NCBI GenBank assembly: GCA_940337035.1
Contig: CALNHX010003632.1
Span: 1 to 64,000 of the forward strand
DNA: 64,000 nucleotides
Source of the DNA: Agriotes lineatus
Taxonomy: Eukaryota; Arthropoda; Insecta; Coleoptera; Elateridae
Direction of reading: 5' to 3'
In this document: piece after piece, positions 11,167 through 22,578 of the stretch
Numbering within the stretch: position 1 is the stretch's first letter
Layout: each line of letters begins with the position of its first letter
Notes under the pieces: generated by a model
What the model was told of the DNA's origin: nothing
The model's input: the letters and a program-made list of their open reading frames with translations, nothing else
Databases searched by the model: none
Translations under genes and position numbers: made by a program

Positions 11167-13110
11167 CTACTTGTTCTTCAAAATTCCAATTGACTTAATC
11201 ACATGTTTAGTATTACAATTTTTCGCTGGGTATAATTTTATAAATTTTGAAAATGCATCTACCATAATCAGAATATGCTTGTACCCATATTTTCCTGTAA
11301 CTAGATTTGAGAAGTAATCAATAGCTACCAATTCCATCGGTTCGTTTACCCTAATACTTTTAACAATATTCTGATTCTTAAAATTCTTTTCCTTTGCAAA
11401 TTGAAAAATTTGGCAAGTTTGAATTAATTGTTTAATTAATTTAATATCATTTTTAGTATAAAAACATTCCCGAAACATTAACCAAGTTTTTCTTGTCCCA
11501 CAATGTCCAAATATTGTATGAATTTCCTCAACAATTTCTAACATGGCTTGTTTACTTAAAACTACCAATTCTTTATTTTCTATAACCTTTACCAATAAAT
11601 TTTCTTTAATTTGATACCCTTTATCATTATTATCTTGACTTTGTAATACTAAAGTTTTTAATTCTTCAACTTCTTCTGGTGTCTGCTTGATTAATATCTC
11701 TTGTTTTGATAACCTTCCTTCCTCATAAATTTGCTCAATTCCTATTAAAATTTGTTTTGGTTTATCATAATTAGGTACATCCTTTCTACTTAAGAAATCT
11801 ACTACTACATTTAACTTTCCTGGCCTATGTTTAATATCAAATTCATATTGTTGTAAATACAATGCCCATCTATATAACCTGAAATTATGAAAAGTTTTAT
11901 TTTTCAAAAACGAAATTGCTGAATTATCCGTTTCAATGTCAAATTTATTCCCTGTTAAATAAAATTTCAATTTATTAATTGCAAATATGATTGCTAACAT
12001 TTCTTTCTCAGCTATAGTGTATCTAATTTCATACCCTTTTAATATTCTTGAAATAAAACATATTGGTACTTCTATCCCATCTTGTATTTGTATTAGTTCT
12101 GCTACAATTGCTTGATCAGATGCGTCCGTACGAAGTATATACTTTTCTTTAAAATTAGAATATTTCAGTAATAATCCTTCACGAAACCTCTGTTTGATTG
12201 TATTCAATGCTTTTTCTCTTTCTTCATTCCATGACCATTTTACATCTTTTCTTAATAATTGTACTAAAGCTAACGTCAACTCTGAGTAGTTACTTAATAA
12301 CCTTTTATAATAATTAAAAACACCTAATAACCCTCTTAACTTTTTTAAATTTGGTGGACGAGGTAAATTCTTAATTTCCTCAAGACGTTTCTCATTTATG
12401 GTTACTCCATTTTTACTTATTTCGTATCCCAAATATGTTACTTTTTCTTGCATAAATTCACATTTTAATATGTTCAATTTTAATCCATTTTTATTTAATG
12501 TTTCGATTATAATTTCTAAATGTTTTAAATGTTGTTGTTCGTTTTCAGAAAACAATAAGATATCATCAACGTAATGCACACAAAAGTCTTCAAATTGGTT
12601 TAATATCTTCTGCATTGCTCTTACCAGCGCTGCACAAGACGTTGAAAGCCCAAATGGTACCACTTTTAATTGAAAAATCTCCCCATCAATACTAAAACCA
12701 GTATATTTTCTTGACTCTTCGTGTAATGGAATAAGCCAAAACGAATTTTTCAGATCTAATTTTGTAAGAATCTTCTTATCCCAAATTCTACTTAATAATC
12801 CATCTATAGTTTGTGGAGATTCGTATTGTGGCTTTGTTATTTGATTAATTCTGGGTGCATCCAAACATAAACGAAGAGAACCGTCACGTTTCTTAACTAC
12901 CACTAAAGGATTAATAAAATTACTCTTTGAAGCTTCTATTACTCCATCTTTTACCATCTTATGTATTTCCTTCCTAACCTGTCCTCTTAATGCAAATGGT
13001 ATAGGGTAAGATTTACTATTAAAGCTTTTTGATTCATCAACTTGCAACCTACGAATGTATTTCCTTGCTTGTCCTACTTCTTCATTTATAACCTCTTTAT
13101 TTCTGATAAT
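11167..13110 (-). pseudogene. pol: gypsy pol: reverse transcriptase, RNase H, integrase N-terminus
   Basis: A 626-codon open frame plus about 20 codons up to the mariner insertion. RT: LVVVKKRDGSLRLCLD, KLDLKNSFWLIPL, FGLSTS and the YVDD box. RNase H: RTDASDQA, AEKEMLA, ETDNSA. Integrase zinc region: an H-x4-H-like FGHCGT part and a TCQIFQFAK where the second Cys of the usual CxxC appears replaced by Phe. First catalytic Asp in VAIDYFSN. The reading frame is open over this length, so decay is recent, but the N-terminal link to the protease is cut by mariner. Confidence 0.9.
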
Positions 13111-13112
13111 TA

Positions 13113-14008
13113 CGAGGGTGTATCAAAATTTAAGTTGCACTCAGCGCTACCTACCGTAGTTTTATAGAAGCAACATGGCGACTTAGAGGTGCTCTGGCAT
13201 ACTTTGTCTTCTACCTGTTAGCAAAGTCTCAAACACTTACAATTCGTAATTTGAACGTAACTGTCATTCACAATGGCGCGGAAGCTTGATTCGTACTCCA
13301 AATTAGAAGTTCGCGGAACCGTGCGCATTGTCACTGGGGATGAGACGTGGGTGCATCATTTTACTCCAGAAAACAAAGCGGATTCAATGGTTTGGAAACA
13401 CCCGAGCTCACCTGTAGCAAAAAAGTTTAAAGTCTCGACGTCTGTCGGAAAGGTTATGGCGACGGTATTCTTCGACAGCGAAGGCCCTCTTTATACTGAA
13501 AACATGTCGAAAGGGACAACAATAAACTCTGAAACGTACTGCCAGACATTAAAAAACTTAAGAAAGGTTATTAAGGAGCGCAGACCTAGAAATCTGAGTG
13601 CAAAAGTCATATTGTTGCACGACAACGCACAAGGCCGCCGTTACGCAGGAGCTTCTTCGGAAATTTAAGTGGGAAGTGTGGGAACACCCACCTTATAGCC
13701 CGGATTTAGCGCCCTGCGATTACCATTTGTTCCCTCGAATGAAGAAGGAGCTCGGAGGAAAGCGTTTCGCGAACGACAACGAGGTCAAAGAATACGTAGA
13801 AAAATGACTAGGCAAAATTGGAGGAGAATTCTATTGTCTTGGTATTCAAAAATTAGTGTCATGCTCAGAAAAATGTATAGAAAAATTAGGTGACTATGTA
13901 GAAAAATAGTTTAAGGATGTGTATTTCAGAAAGTATACTTTTCATATTTTATACCCTTACAGTACGTTTTTTATGGGGGTGTGCAACTTAAATTTTGATA
14001 CATTCTCG
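13113..14008 (+). mobile_element. mariner (Tc1/mariner) copy inside gypsy pol
   Basis: 28-bp inverted termini of the type CGAGGGTGTATCAAAATTTA (right end has CGAGAATGTATCAAAATTTA) flanked by TA at 13111-13112 and 14009-14010. At 896 bp it is shorter than an intact mariner of about 1.3 kb because the 5' part of the transposase gene is missing. Confidence 0.92.
13273..13807 (+). pseudogene. mariner transposase, 5'-deleted and frameshifted
   Basis: Only the catalytic domain remains; the N-terminal helix-turn-helix DNA-binding half is gone, consistent with an internal deletion near 13290. Catalytic residues: Asp in TGDETWVHH, Asp in LLHDNA, Asp in LAPCDYHLF, the DD34D spacing of mariner. A frameshift at about 13630 splits the second and third aspartates between two frames (13273-13668 and 13598-13807). 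It cannot give an active protein. Confidence 0.9.
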
Positions 14009-14229
14009 TATTTGTAATATTTGGCTTTTAAATTGTTTATTCTTCTCACCTATTTTTCACTCATTCAGCAATAACCCATTATTATCATAATTATTCTCTA
14101 TATTATTTATTATGTATTTATTAATAACTATACCTTCTTTATATTTCATTATGTCTCCAATTTTATCTAATTGGCAACACTTATCTTCTTGGCTGACTCT
14201 ACTGGTACAGATCCAAGATTTACTTAACC

Positions 14230-14748
14230 CCTTCAAATGAATACACCTTTGTGATCCATCAATATTTATTCCCAGTTGCTAAATAATGTCGATTCCTAAC
14301 ACCATGTCCACGCTAAGACCTTTAACTATAAACAGTCTAACTACATCTTCCCATTGATCAATAATTATTTTAATATTTCATTCGGTTTGTTGTTGATATT
14401 TTTCTTTTAGTTGCAGATAGCAAATCTATTTTATTCAGTTTTATTTGATCTGTACTTTTGAAATTTTATTACTGTGTTATGTTGGCAAACTGCATGTCAG
14501 TCAGTGTATTCTTTGTTGAATAAATATATATATATATATATATATAGGACATCCAAATTATTTAAAATAATTCCTTCATTTATTAAAGAAGCCATTGCTC
14601 CAATATCAATCAAAGCTAAATATTCTGTATTATTTAAATTAACTTTTAAAAATGGTAATGTTGAAAGCTGTTTTCCTTCTTCTTCCTCTTCCAGTAAAAT
14701 GTCTCCATTATTTTCGTAATTATTATAAAAACACGTGAGGTTCTTCAT
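14230..14748 (-). pseudogene. gypsy aspartic protease remnant
   Basis: The minus-strand segment 14497-14748 carries ALIDIGAMASLI, where the active-site D-T/S-G of retropepsins reads DIG. Further along (about 14290-14320) the flap-end-like DMVLGIDII, the usual G-x-D-hydrophobic motif, is followed by a stop. A TA microsatellite (14522-14546) has expanded inside the gene and disrupts it. Confidence 0.65.
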
Positions 14749-14801
14749 TAAACTATTTAAAATTGAAGTTTTTTTTATCTTCTGAGGAATCTTCCAAACC
14801 C

Positions 14802-15044
14802 TCAGCTTCTTCTAATTGATTTTCTCTCATAAGTGCCTCTGTCGAATTCACCTTTATATACGGTATTTATGTATTGACGTCTAGGATATTTATCTGCTAC
14901 ATTCTCCCGATTCATTCGTTCCTTATTCTTGTCCTCAATTATAGTATTATATATTTTCCTGTCTTGATTATTGTAATCTGTTCTATTTTGGTAGTTCCTT
15001 CCTTGATTAATATTGTTATATTGATTATTCCTCCATCTATTCAA
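14802..15044 (-). CDS. gag: gypsy gag C-terminal Asn/Arg-rich segment
   Basis: Arg/Asn/Tyr-rich stretch of about 80 codons, probably nucleic-acid binding and standing in the place of a nucleocapsid. No CCHC knuckle is visible. It lies in the order expected between capsid and protease, in a different frame from the capsid segment. Confidence 0.45.
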   Translation of the reverse strand: MNRWRNNQYNNINQGRNYQNRTDYNNQDRKIYNTIIEDKNKERMNRENVADKYPRRQYINTVYKGEFDRGTYERKSIRRS

Positions 15045-15176
15045 ATTCCTATTGTAATTGTCATTAAAATTCCTTTCCCCTGTTCTGAAATTATTATAAC
15101 TATTACGGCCAAAATTAAATTTATTTTGTTGTACTTCCTCATATTTTCTTTGACTGGAATTTTGAAAATTCTGACT

Positions 15177-15638
15177 TTATCTCCTGTTATTTTCTCTATT
15201 ATTATTACCAATAGCGATATCGCAGTTCCTTACTATTTCTAAAAAGTCTTTCAATGTTTTAATATTTTGTACAGCTACTGCTCTGGTAATTTCACTTTCC
15301 AAATGTCTGGACAAATGTTGAATTATTTCTTCTTCAGCTAACGTAGGTGTTAAATATTGAGCTTTATTAAATTTCTGTATCACATACATTTCACGGGTGC
15401 TACCTCTTTCCCAATACCTACCAGTTGTTAACTGAGTTCTCACTCGAGCTTGATGTGCATTGCTCCAGTATTGATTTATGAATAGCTTTCTAAATTCTTC
15501 ATAATTCTTATATTTTGATTTAACAATACTGTGCCATGTATCTGCATAATTTCTTACCGTCATGTTAATTACTTGTAACCTTTTATTTTCATCATGTGTT
15601 GACTTCATGATATCATCCATTTTGACAATATAACTCAC
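15177..15638 (-). CDS. gag: gypsy gag, capsid-like segment
   Basis: Contains ADTWHSIVKSKYKNYEEF and a following YWERGSTREMYVI region, the pattern of retrotransposon gag capsid helices (W-x-x-F and motif Y-x-x-F/R). Highly helical, with no transmembrane segments. It is separated from the upstream coiled-coil part by a stop and frame change, so the gag gene is damaged. Confidence 0.7.
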   Translation of the reverse strand: MSYIVKMDDIMKSTHDENKRLQVINMTVRNYADTWHSIVKSKYKNYEEFRKLFINQYWSNAHQARVRTQLTTGRYWERGSTREMYVIQKFNKAQYLTPTLAEEEIIQHLSRHLESEITRAVAVQNIKTLKDFLEIVRNCDIAIGNNNRENNRR

Positions 15639-15739
15639 AACTCATATTGGCAACATGTCTGTTTGTATTCCAATATAATTACTGCTTTGGCTACTGTTTA
15701 ACATTTCCGTTCCATCTTGCATTCTTTTCACTGTATCTT

Positions 15740-16561
15740 CTACCTCTTTGTTAAATGATTTTCGTTTAACACATTAACTCTGCTTACGTTATTATTAATT
15801 TCTTCTTGCATTTCAGCTTGATTTTTATTTACCTTATCATCAATCAATTGTATTTTTTTATGCACATCTTTATTTTGACCTTGTATGTCCTTTAGTTTTT
15901 CATCTACCTCTTTTTTGATTTTTGTTAAATTTTCCTCTAGTTGTTTGTGTTCCTCCTGTCTTTCTCCTCTCACCTCATTCTTAAATTCTTCTTTATAACT
16001 TCCTAATGTATCACTAATCTTATTTATTTGTGCTTGCAATTCTTGCTTATTCTGGAGTTGTACTTTCTTAAAATCTTCTCTTAATTCCTTCATTGTCTCT
16101 TCCATCTTATCTGCTTGGTCTTTTTGTTCTTGTACCTTTTCTGCAGTGCTCCGAATTGCGTCTCGTAACCTACCTTCCCTTTCCTCTGCATCTTGCTTAC
16201 TTTCCTCAGCAGTTCTTTCAATTGTTGCTTGTAAATCCTTCCTCAACTCTGCTGCATTTTTCTCTGCAACCTTCTTTGTTTCATGTATTGAATTCTGCAA
16301 TCTGTTTTCCATTCCCTGTACATCTTCATTATTTGATTGTAAATTTTCTTGCAATATTTGTTGCATCATCACCATGAACTTCTCTAACTTCTCATCTATA
16401 TTTGTTTTCTGTTCTTCTACTTGTAATCCTACCTGCTCACCTTGTTGTATTTCCTCCACTTCACCTTCAGGACCACTCATTACCATTTCCAATTCTTCTT
16501 GTTCTACGTCTTTTTCCTCTTCAGTCTTCTTGCTTTTTCTTGTAACTCTTTTGTCTGCCAT
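15740..16561 (-). CDS. gag: gypsy gag N-terminal coiled-coil protein
   Basis: 273 codons from an ATG at 16561, about 370 bp inside the 5' LTR. Very rich in Glu/Lys/Gln with long heptad-like stretches (residues about 50-270), so an extended coiled coil is expected. Such N-terminal coiled coils drive gag multimerisation in several gypsy lineages. No zinc finger. Open without stops. Confidence 0.7.
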   Translation of the reverse strand: MADKRVTRKSKKTEEEKDVEQEELEMVMSGPEGEVEEIQQGEQVGLQVEEQKTNIDEKLEKFMVMMQQILQENLQSNNEDVQGMENRLQNSIHETKKVAEKNAAELRKDLQATIERTAEESKQDAEEREGRLRDAIRSTAEKVQEQKDQADKMEETMKELREDFKKVQLQNKQELQAQINKISDTLGSYKEEFKNEVRGERQEEHKQLEENLTKIKKEVDEKLKDIQGQNKDVHKKIQLIDDKVNKNQAEMQEEINNNVSRVNVLNENHLTKR

Positions 16562-16916
16562 ATTTTAGTTTAATTTTTCAAATGTACTTACTTTTGATTA
16601 CTAACCTTTATATTCAATTATAAATCTTTATATTTTATTCTCAAATTGACCCTTTATAATATTCTTTAGTTACTTTTAGTGATTGTCCTATTCTATTTCT
16701 TTATTTTTCTCAAAAAGAAATTAATTATGATACGTTTTTAAATTATGATTATTTTATTACAATCTTATTCCTGAATTCACAATTATTGTTAATACCAAAT
16801 TAACCATAAACTTGGTTTATCAGTTACAATTACATCTCTTTATTTTTATTATGTCAATATCCCCACTTTACTGGCGACATGTGTTATAAATGTCAAGCAA
16901 CATGGTTTTAAAAAGC

Positions 16917-16932
16917 CCTCGTTTGGACACCA
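16917..16932 (-). other. gypsy primer-binding site
   Basis: On the minus strand TGGTGTCCAAACGAGG lies directly after the 5' LTR. The leading TGG is what a tRNA 3' CCA end would pair with. The priming tRNA was not identified. Confidence 0.6.
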
Positions 16933-18200
16933 TATATTATATTCAGTAATGTCATAAACAAACTGACTAACAATCACTATAAGCCTCACGTTTTTGGGCC
17001 GCCCATTTTTTTTATACAATGGCTATATAAGCTACACGTTGGACTATCCATATATTTTATGAAATTAAATGCACCACTTTAAACTAGCCCTTTATTAATG
17101 CAATGCCCTTTCTAATTAAATAATAATTCCTTTTTAAAATCAAGTTCTCTTATCTCAGGTGGTTCGCCAAATCAAGATCTCTATTAATTGAATTTTAATA
17201 TTACAGTTAATGACATTTGCTGTCAAACCGATTTTCAAAACTCATCAAGCCAGGTATTTACAATTGTATATTATCTTAATACACATATTAATCAATTCTC
17301 CTAAGTAAGTAATAAATCAAGTCTATTTGAACACCTTCTTGTACTAATTGTTATTTAAAAAACTTTCATTAACTCTTTACACAAACCCTAATACTTTTTC
17401 TTGCTTTTTCTGCCAAACTCCAACCAACAACGGATCCCAATATCGTCAGACTGCAAAACTTACTGCTCACTCCTCAAACAGTGGCACCCAGGATGGCACG
17501 TGAACCCCTTTGACTGCATCCATCCAGAATATCACCCGTACTGCTTACAGAATCCAATCCTCCCTCCTTGAAAACGTCACCATCAAAGCATTCAACCTCT
17601 GGTAAGTTCGAATCTTATGAAATTCCAAATCTAACCTTGTTTCTTTTTATAGCTATTCCGATGTCTACAGCAACACTTACAACTTATCCAAATCAATTAG
17701 TTACTTGTAAGAATCTCAAATAATATCTTGTATACTCTCCAATCCAAATGTATTCAATTAATATAACCATCTGTATTTCTATTTCCAATTGACTGTACTT
17801 GTATAATCTCTTGACCGATTATGTACCTCCATAAGTTCCAAAAAAATTCAGGATCTGGTCCATTCTCACAATGAGGTGATTCAGTAAATTATTGCAAAGT
17901 AAACACGTCTTCCTCATAAAAATTAACATATATTTAACATAAGCTACATGTTTCGGCTTATATATTAAACCATCTTCAGGCTATTTAAAGTCCTCACCTT
18001 GGCTGACCGTTGTAGATAAACAAATAATTTATTTCATAATGCTTTAATTCAGAAAATGCATGTCTGTTTTTATGAGTTGTTTATATAACTAACTTAAACA
18101 AAATTTTCATTTATATTAGATACAATTCTTATTGCACACTTATTTATTTTAAAAATCCTATTATTACATGCTATTAATTATTATCATTCTAACAAATACA
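16933..18200 (-). repeat. 5' LTR of the gypsy element
   Basis: Pairs with the split LTR at 2842-8580. It contains the uninterrupted E1 target. It differs by an LTR-specific 196-bp segment at 17842-18037, absent from the partner, and by scattered substitutions, so the copy has aged or recombined since insertion. Confidence 0.85.
17842..18037 (-). repeat. LTR-specific 196-bp insert with hammerhead-like core
   Basis: Replaces the 109 bp at 8309-8417 of the other LTR. On the minus strand it holds CTGAAGA, a possible 6-bp stem (GGTTTA/TAAGCC) and GAAAC at 17950-17979, i.e. the core order of a hammerhead ribozyme. One unpaired base lies next to the core and stems I/III are not convincing. Penelope-like elements carry such motifs; relation is inferred. 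Confidence 0.35.
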
Positions 18201-18366
18201 TTTGTAAATTGCAACCTTGCCTTGAACTTTATCAAAATTTTCTGTAACCATTAAATTAGTATTCAATTAATATCAAAATCTCCTCTCTCATAGTCTCAAT
18301 TAAATTTATTTATAATGTTTAAAATTTAACACCCATCAAGATTTAATTATAGCAATCTTCCAAATT

Positions 18367-18370
<4 letters not shown>

Positions 18371-18414
<44 letters not shown>
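18371..18414. repeat. TA microsatellite
   Basis: About 22 TA repeats directly beside the palindrome. Confidence 0.95.
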
Positions 18415-18418
<4 letters not shown>

Positions 18419-18633
18419 AAATGTTATTTCTTGACTGGGACAGGGGTTTGGAATAACTCCAATCTCAGTGCTAGGCACAGGTACCAAGCTTTAATGGTTA
18501 GATTGAAATAAAACCACTTGTATGTAACGCGTGGTTTTATTTCAATCTAACCATTAAAGCTTGGTACCTGTGCGTAGCACTGAGATTGGAGTTATTCCAA
18601 ACCCCTGTCCCAGTCAAGAAATAACATTTTACT
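18415..18633. repeat. 219-bp near-perfect palindrome
   Basis: Arms of about 103 bp (left begins AGTAAAATGTTATTTCTTGA) face a 13-bp spacer near 18524. Mismatches are few, mainly around 18474-18476 against 18573-18577. It is flanked by TA tracts on both sides. No coding sense is visible. It is probably a foldback MITE or a hairpin produced by inverted duplication. Confidence 0.85.
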
Positions 18634-18639
18634 GTGTAT

Positions 18640-19590
18640 GTAACCACACAAGCTGTGAGAGGGACTATCTTTATATATATATATATATACATATATATTA
18701 AAATTAATAAAATATAGATCATCAAATATTTGCCGAGTAAAAGGTATGATGCATATGCAGGCCAAACCGTTTTGAGCAACTGCAGCACTATTTACCCTCG
18801 TGAAGGCAGTATTTACCAGTCCGGCAGTTTTGTACTGTGAAATCCATATTCCAGAATTGTTTCTAATCTACTATACCCCACAAGCTTCATATAGAGAATA
18901 TTTGGAAAGTATTATGGACGTGCTGCAGCGGTTGGAGCTTGTGGATAGTATACGGCGGGGTTCTAATCATGTTAATGTTATGCTCACGTACAAATCTAAT
19001 GACGTTTAAGTTCTTAAACTTGGATGCCCGTCAAGGACAAGCAATACCGGATGGATTTGCATATTTACAAAAATATTTTATTCATCTTTCGAAAAGTCTG
19101 CGTTCAGCCATCCGTTGGGCTGAGCTTTAACTGCACTCTATCTTTAGCTTCTGATTTATTCGTTTTCGTAAATAGGCACACCACGAAACTAGGTATAAGC
19201 CGACATACAAGACAAAACTGTGACGGATTTACCTCTCCCGGCAGATATAATTTTACCCATGCGAGTATACGTTGTCTACGGGGTAAAATTAAAATTGACT
19301 ATTGAGCAACCTCTCCCTCTGAGGCTTATTTAATCCTACACGTCGCATTAAGGACTGCCGATTCATGCGATCGTAATTCAAGATCAGGGGATCTAGCGAT
19401 AAATGTTTGCTGGCAGATTTGTTCTCGGTTGGATCGATGTCCTACCAGTCGGAAAGCTAACTCAAGGACCGGTTTTGACTTAACATTTGTTCTAAAAGTT
19501 TATTTAAAATTTTCTAACAAACAACTAACATAATAAAAGGAAAAGCCTTTAAACGCCAAAATTCCCCCTAAAACTTAACCGACTAACAAA
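18640..19590. other. non-coding, nothing recognised
   Basis: Contains a second TA run (18673-18689) and short unassignable frames on the plus strand (18800-19305). The stretch 19300-19590 next to copia remains may be copia LTR, without proof. Confidence 0.3.
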
Positions 19591-20060
19591 TTCCTTTTCA
19601 AACTGCATTTTAAAATAGAATTTCGAGTATGCCTAACTTATCTATAATTTCTCCAAATTTTTGTTTCGGTAAAGGCTTCGAAAAATATCTGCTATTTGCT
19701 CATTTGTTGTTATATAATTAACATTGAGCATACCCTTTCTATTCAGATCTCGTTACTAATGCTACTTTATGTCTATATGCTTTGGTCTACCCTGTAATTC
19801 GGGGTTTACTCTGATTATCCACATATAAGATAAGCGACCATCTTTCACACCGATATCTTGTAAAACTCGCGAGTAAAGATAACCACACACCTTACTTTAC
19901 AGCACATGCGGCACTCACATATTTCGCCTACCTCTAACGACAAGTTAGAGGGAGGTGTCTGAAGTTTTCTTCAATTTGTAAATCCACTTGTTAGCGATAA
20001 CTTTGCATTTCATGGCTTTTCCACCAGGTTACAAGTCTCGTTTTCAAACAGGTAGTTAGT
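19590..20060 (-). pseudogene. Ty1/copia pol remnant, internally deleted
   Basis: At 19640-19790 the minus strand reads the C-terminal RNase H end of copia: PKHIDIK, then VNYITTNEQIADIFSKPLP. At about 19970-20050 it reads the start of copia reverse transcriptase (PGGKAMKCK..WIYKLK). The catalytic centre between them is missing and stops occur, so it is a dead fragment. Confidence 0.75.
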
Positions 20061-21035
20061 TCGTCCCATAGCAAGATTCCAATGTTACACATCGGGGATG
20101 CACAAGGTTCATTAAGTCCATGGTTTCCAATCATTAATTGCTGCTAGTGCAAAATCGTCATAGCACTGAAGCGCCTTTAGCTCGTTTTGCATGCAGCCGA
20201 GTTTCGTCTCGCGGGCCGAAACAAATTTAAAAACACTTTATTTACTATGAAGTATATTTATTTTAACATCAGAGTATGTATAAACGTATACTTATCGTTG
20301 GAAGCAGTTTTGCAGTTAAAAATTTTGAAACGGAAGTCCAGTTTGGAGATTCTGTTTCAGCAAACACGTTTTGATGTTTGAAAATTTACATTTGGAGGCA
20401 TTATTCAACGAAGGAGTAGATCCTCAGGCGATTACAGTAATAAGCATCCCTACATTGGCCAATATTAGTCACTTTAACGTTGGAGCTGAGAGAAGATAGA
20501 GAAGTATTTTCCGAGAGGTTGAAGCAATATTTCTTAGCTAACCAGGTGGAGGACGACAGGAAAGTACTATGAACAACTATTGGTGAAGAGGTTTACAAAA
20601 TTTTGAACGACATCAGCCATTCTGATAAATCCTCTGTTTTCTGGTATTAGATTTTAACGTTTTGCCCTCATGAATTTAACTTTAGCCCTGGTAATTAATT
20701 CTGGTCATTTACGACTTTCATTAATTTCGGAAAGGCTCAAACGTTTATTAATTTTTCCTCGGGTTAGCTCAAATCGGAGAATTATGTTCACTGATTCTCA
20801 AATCTATACGATCAGGAAAACACAAAATAATTAGAAAAAATATATTATGGTTAGCTATAATTACAAAATAGGCGGTTATTCAAAGTGAACTGAATTGTAC
20901 ATTAATAAAACTAACAAATTATTCTGGAGCTGTGTTTCTTTGCTCATTTTCAAAAATATTTCAGTAGGCAAATATCATTATGTTCATGAACTTCCATTAC
21001 ACCACATTTCAAAGTGTTTTATTGTTTACTACTTG
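20061..21035. other. non-coding, nothing recognised
   Basis: AT-rich with scattered stops in all frames. A short plus-strand piece around 20390-20500 resembles coding sequence (LEALFNEGVDPQAI) but matches nothing I know. Confidence 0.3.
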
Positions 21036-21400
21036 CTACAGGGTTTGTGAAAGGCAGAGGAACGCGGGAGCAATTTTAAATCTGCGACAACTAATTGAAA
21101 AAGCTAGAGAGTACTATACACCAATGTATCTACGCTTTGTAGATTATTCCAAAGCTTTTGATAACCTAAACTGGGATCTACGGTGGTCTATCATGGTGAA
21201 GATGGAAGTCCCAAGACATAGTGAACGTAATAAAAAATCTCTATTGTAACAGCACTGCTCTAATAAGAATTGAAAACACGTATTCCTCTGAATGCAAAAT
21301 TAAGAAAGGGATGAAACAGGGATGTATCCTGTCCCCCGTCCTATTTAACATAGTAGCGAGTATATTATGAGGAAGGTTCTGGATGATTGGAATGGAGACA
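21036..21400 (+). pseudogene. non-LTR retrotransposon RT fragment (RTE/jockey type)
   Basis: Carries FVDYSKAFDNLNWD, the reverse transcriptase block with the first catalytic Asp, then in another frame ENTYSSECKIKKGMKQGC and SPVLFNIV, the block leading to the catalytic FADD region, which is absent. The upstream GFVKGRGTREQ block is also present. At least two frameshifts separate these pieces. It is a 5'- and 3'-truncated fossil. Confidence 0.85.
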
Positions 21401-21539
21401 TCACTATTGGCGATGCACGATATTCCCACGGTCGCCTGTTCTTTCCTGTCGTATTATTGTGCTCTAACACAGTTTTATATGTTCGTTCCAATGCCTTCCA
21501 TTTGCTATCGCAATGCTTCGAAGTTATCTGATTTTGAAA

Positions 21540-21790
21540 TGCTTTCAGTATACTTTTCCCGTACAGATAGTGACAGGGACGAAGACAAATCAAGTAAATC
21601 AAAGTATGAATTAAGAAAGCAAAAGAATTTGAATGAGTGGCTTCAGTTACCGGAATTTAAGGGTTGGCTTCAGAAATTCAAATAACAAATTTTGTTTGTT
21701 GATATAAAGCATGTAATTGTGAACTGATATGTGGGAAATCAGAGTTACTACAACATGCGAATGGAAAACGACACACAAAAAAGTGAGTGT
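21540..21790 (+). pseudogene. hAT-type transposase N-terminal fragment
   Basis: Reads NEWLQLPEFKGWLQK and then, after a frame change near 21690, CNCELI..SELLQHANGKRHTKK. This is the CxxC...HxxxxxH BED/TTF-like finger found at the start of a family of insect hAT proteins. Nothing further downstream of that family is present. Confidence 0.6.
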
Positions 21791-21828
21791 TATTCAATGA
21801 AACCAATCTGTCACTAATTATTTTACTT

Positions 21829-21870
21829 AGAGCCGTTTCACACGATGTGAAATTTATGAACAAATTTATT
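21829..21870 (+). other. possible PIF/Harbinger left terminus
   Basis: AGAGCCGTTTCACACGATGT, preceded by TTA, resembles the GGGCCGNNNCACACG ends of animal Harbinger elements and lies about 280 bp upstream of the transposase ATG. The matching right end is not seen, because a Polinton lies there. Confidence 0.3.
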
Positions 21871-22578
21871 AACAAATTTCAATAAAAAATTAATAATATA
21901 ATGTCAGATATTTTTACTAATTTAAATAAATTCCTCTATGCGAAATAAGAAAGTATGCGCATTAGGAACCTTTTTAGGGATATATAGAATTTCCTGACAG
22001 TCATTGGCAGTAAATATCTAACTAACTTCAAACCAAGGTTAAGAATTTATCAACAGAAACAATACTTGACAAGATTTTGGTTATTGGAAGATAATTATTA
22101 ATAGATGGATGATATTTTGTTGTTTGCCGCGGCGAGTGTTGCTACAATAGTCGTAATGATATCCAGTTTAAAACAAAAACAAAATTGGAGGCGTACAAAA
22201 CGTTTCCGTTGGGCAAGACCGTGGTTACAAAAAAGAATGCAGAACCAAGAAAGGGGCACTAGATTTATTAAATCAAAAATTACAAACTGAAGATCCAAAG
22301 TCGTACAGACATTTTTCACGCCTAGATGAGGAACAATTTAAATATTTACTACAATTGACAGCTCCCTTAATTTCAAGGAAAGATACTGTTATGCGAGAAA
22401 CTATACCTGCTAGTAGCAAGTAAGTAGAACTATTACTTAATTAACTGGCTAAACTGCAGAATCCGGGGTCAATTTCCCTCCTTTTACTTGCTTCCCTTAT
22501 AAATTGTGTTAAGGTTACTAGAGAAACACATTTAATAATAATTAATATTAACAATAGGAGGGGAATTGAAGACAGTGA

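Larger units (their letters stand above)
2842..18200 (-). mobile_element. Ty3/gypsy LTR retrotransposon, minus strand, with nested insertions
   Basis: Two related direct repeats (2842-8580 after removing the E1 insertion, and 16933-18200) flank gag, protease, reverse transcriptase, RNase H and integrase, all read on the minus strand, so the right repeat is the 5' LTR. A primer-binding-like TGGTGTCCAAACGAGG abuts the right LTR and a purine stretch abuts the left one. Pol is broken by a mariner insertion, at least one frameshift and altered active-site residues, so the copy is not autonomous. The gene order RT-RH-IN defines the gypsy type; clade is not determined. No clear target duplication was found between 2836-2841 and 18201-18206. 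Confidence 0.88.

Noticed and set aside
16093..16568. Plus-strand Ser/Cys/Leu-rich frames across the gag coiled coil
   Set aside because: Mirror of the Glu/Lys/Gln-rich gag on the other strand; no independent start context or motif.
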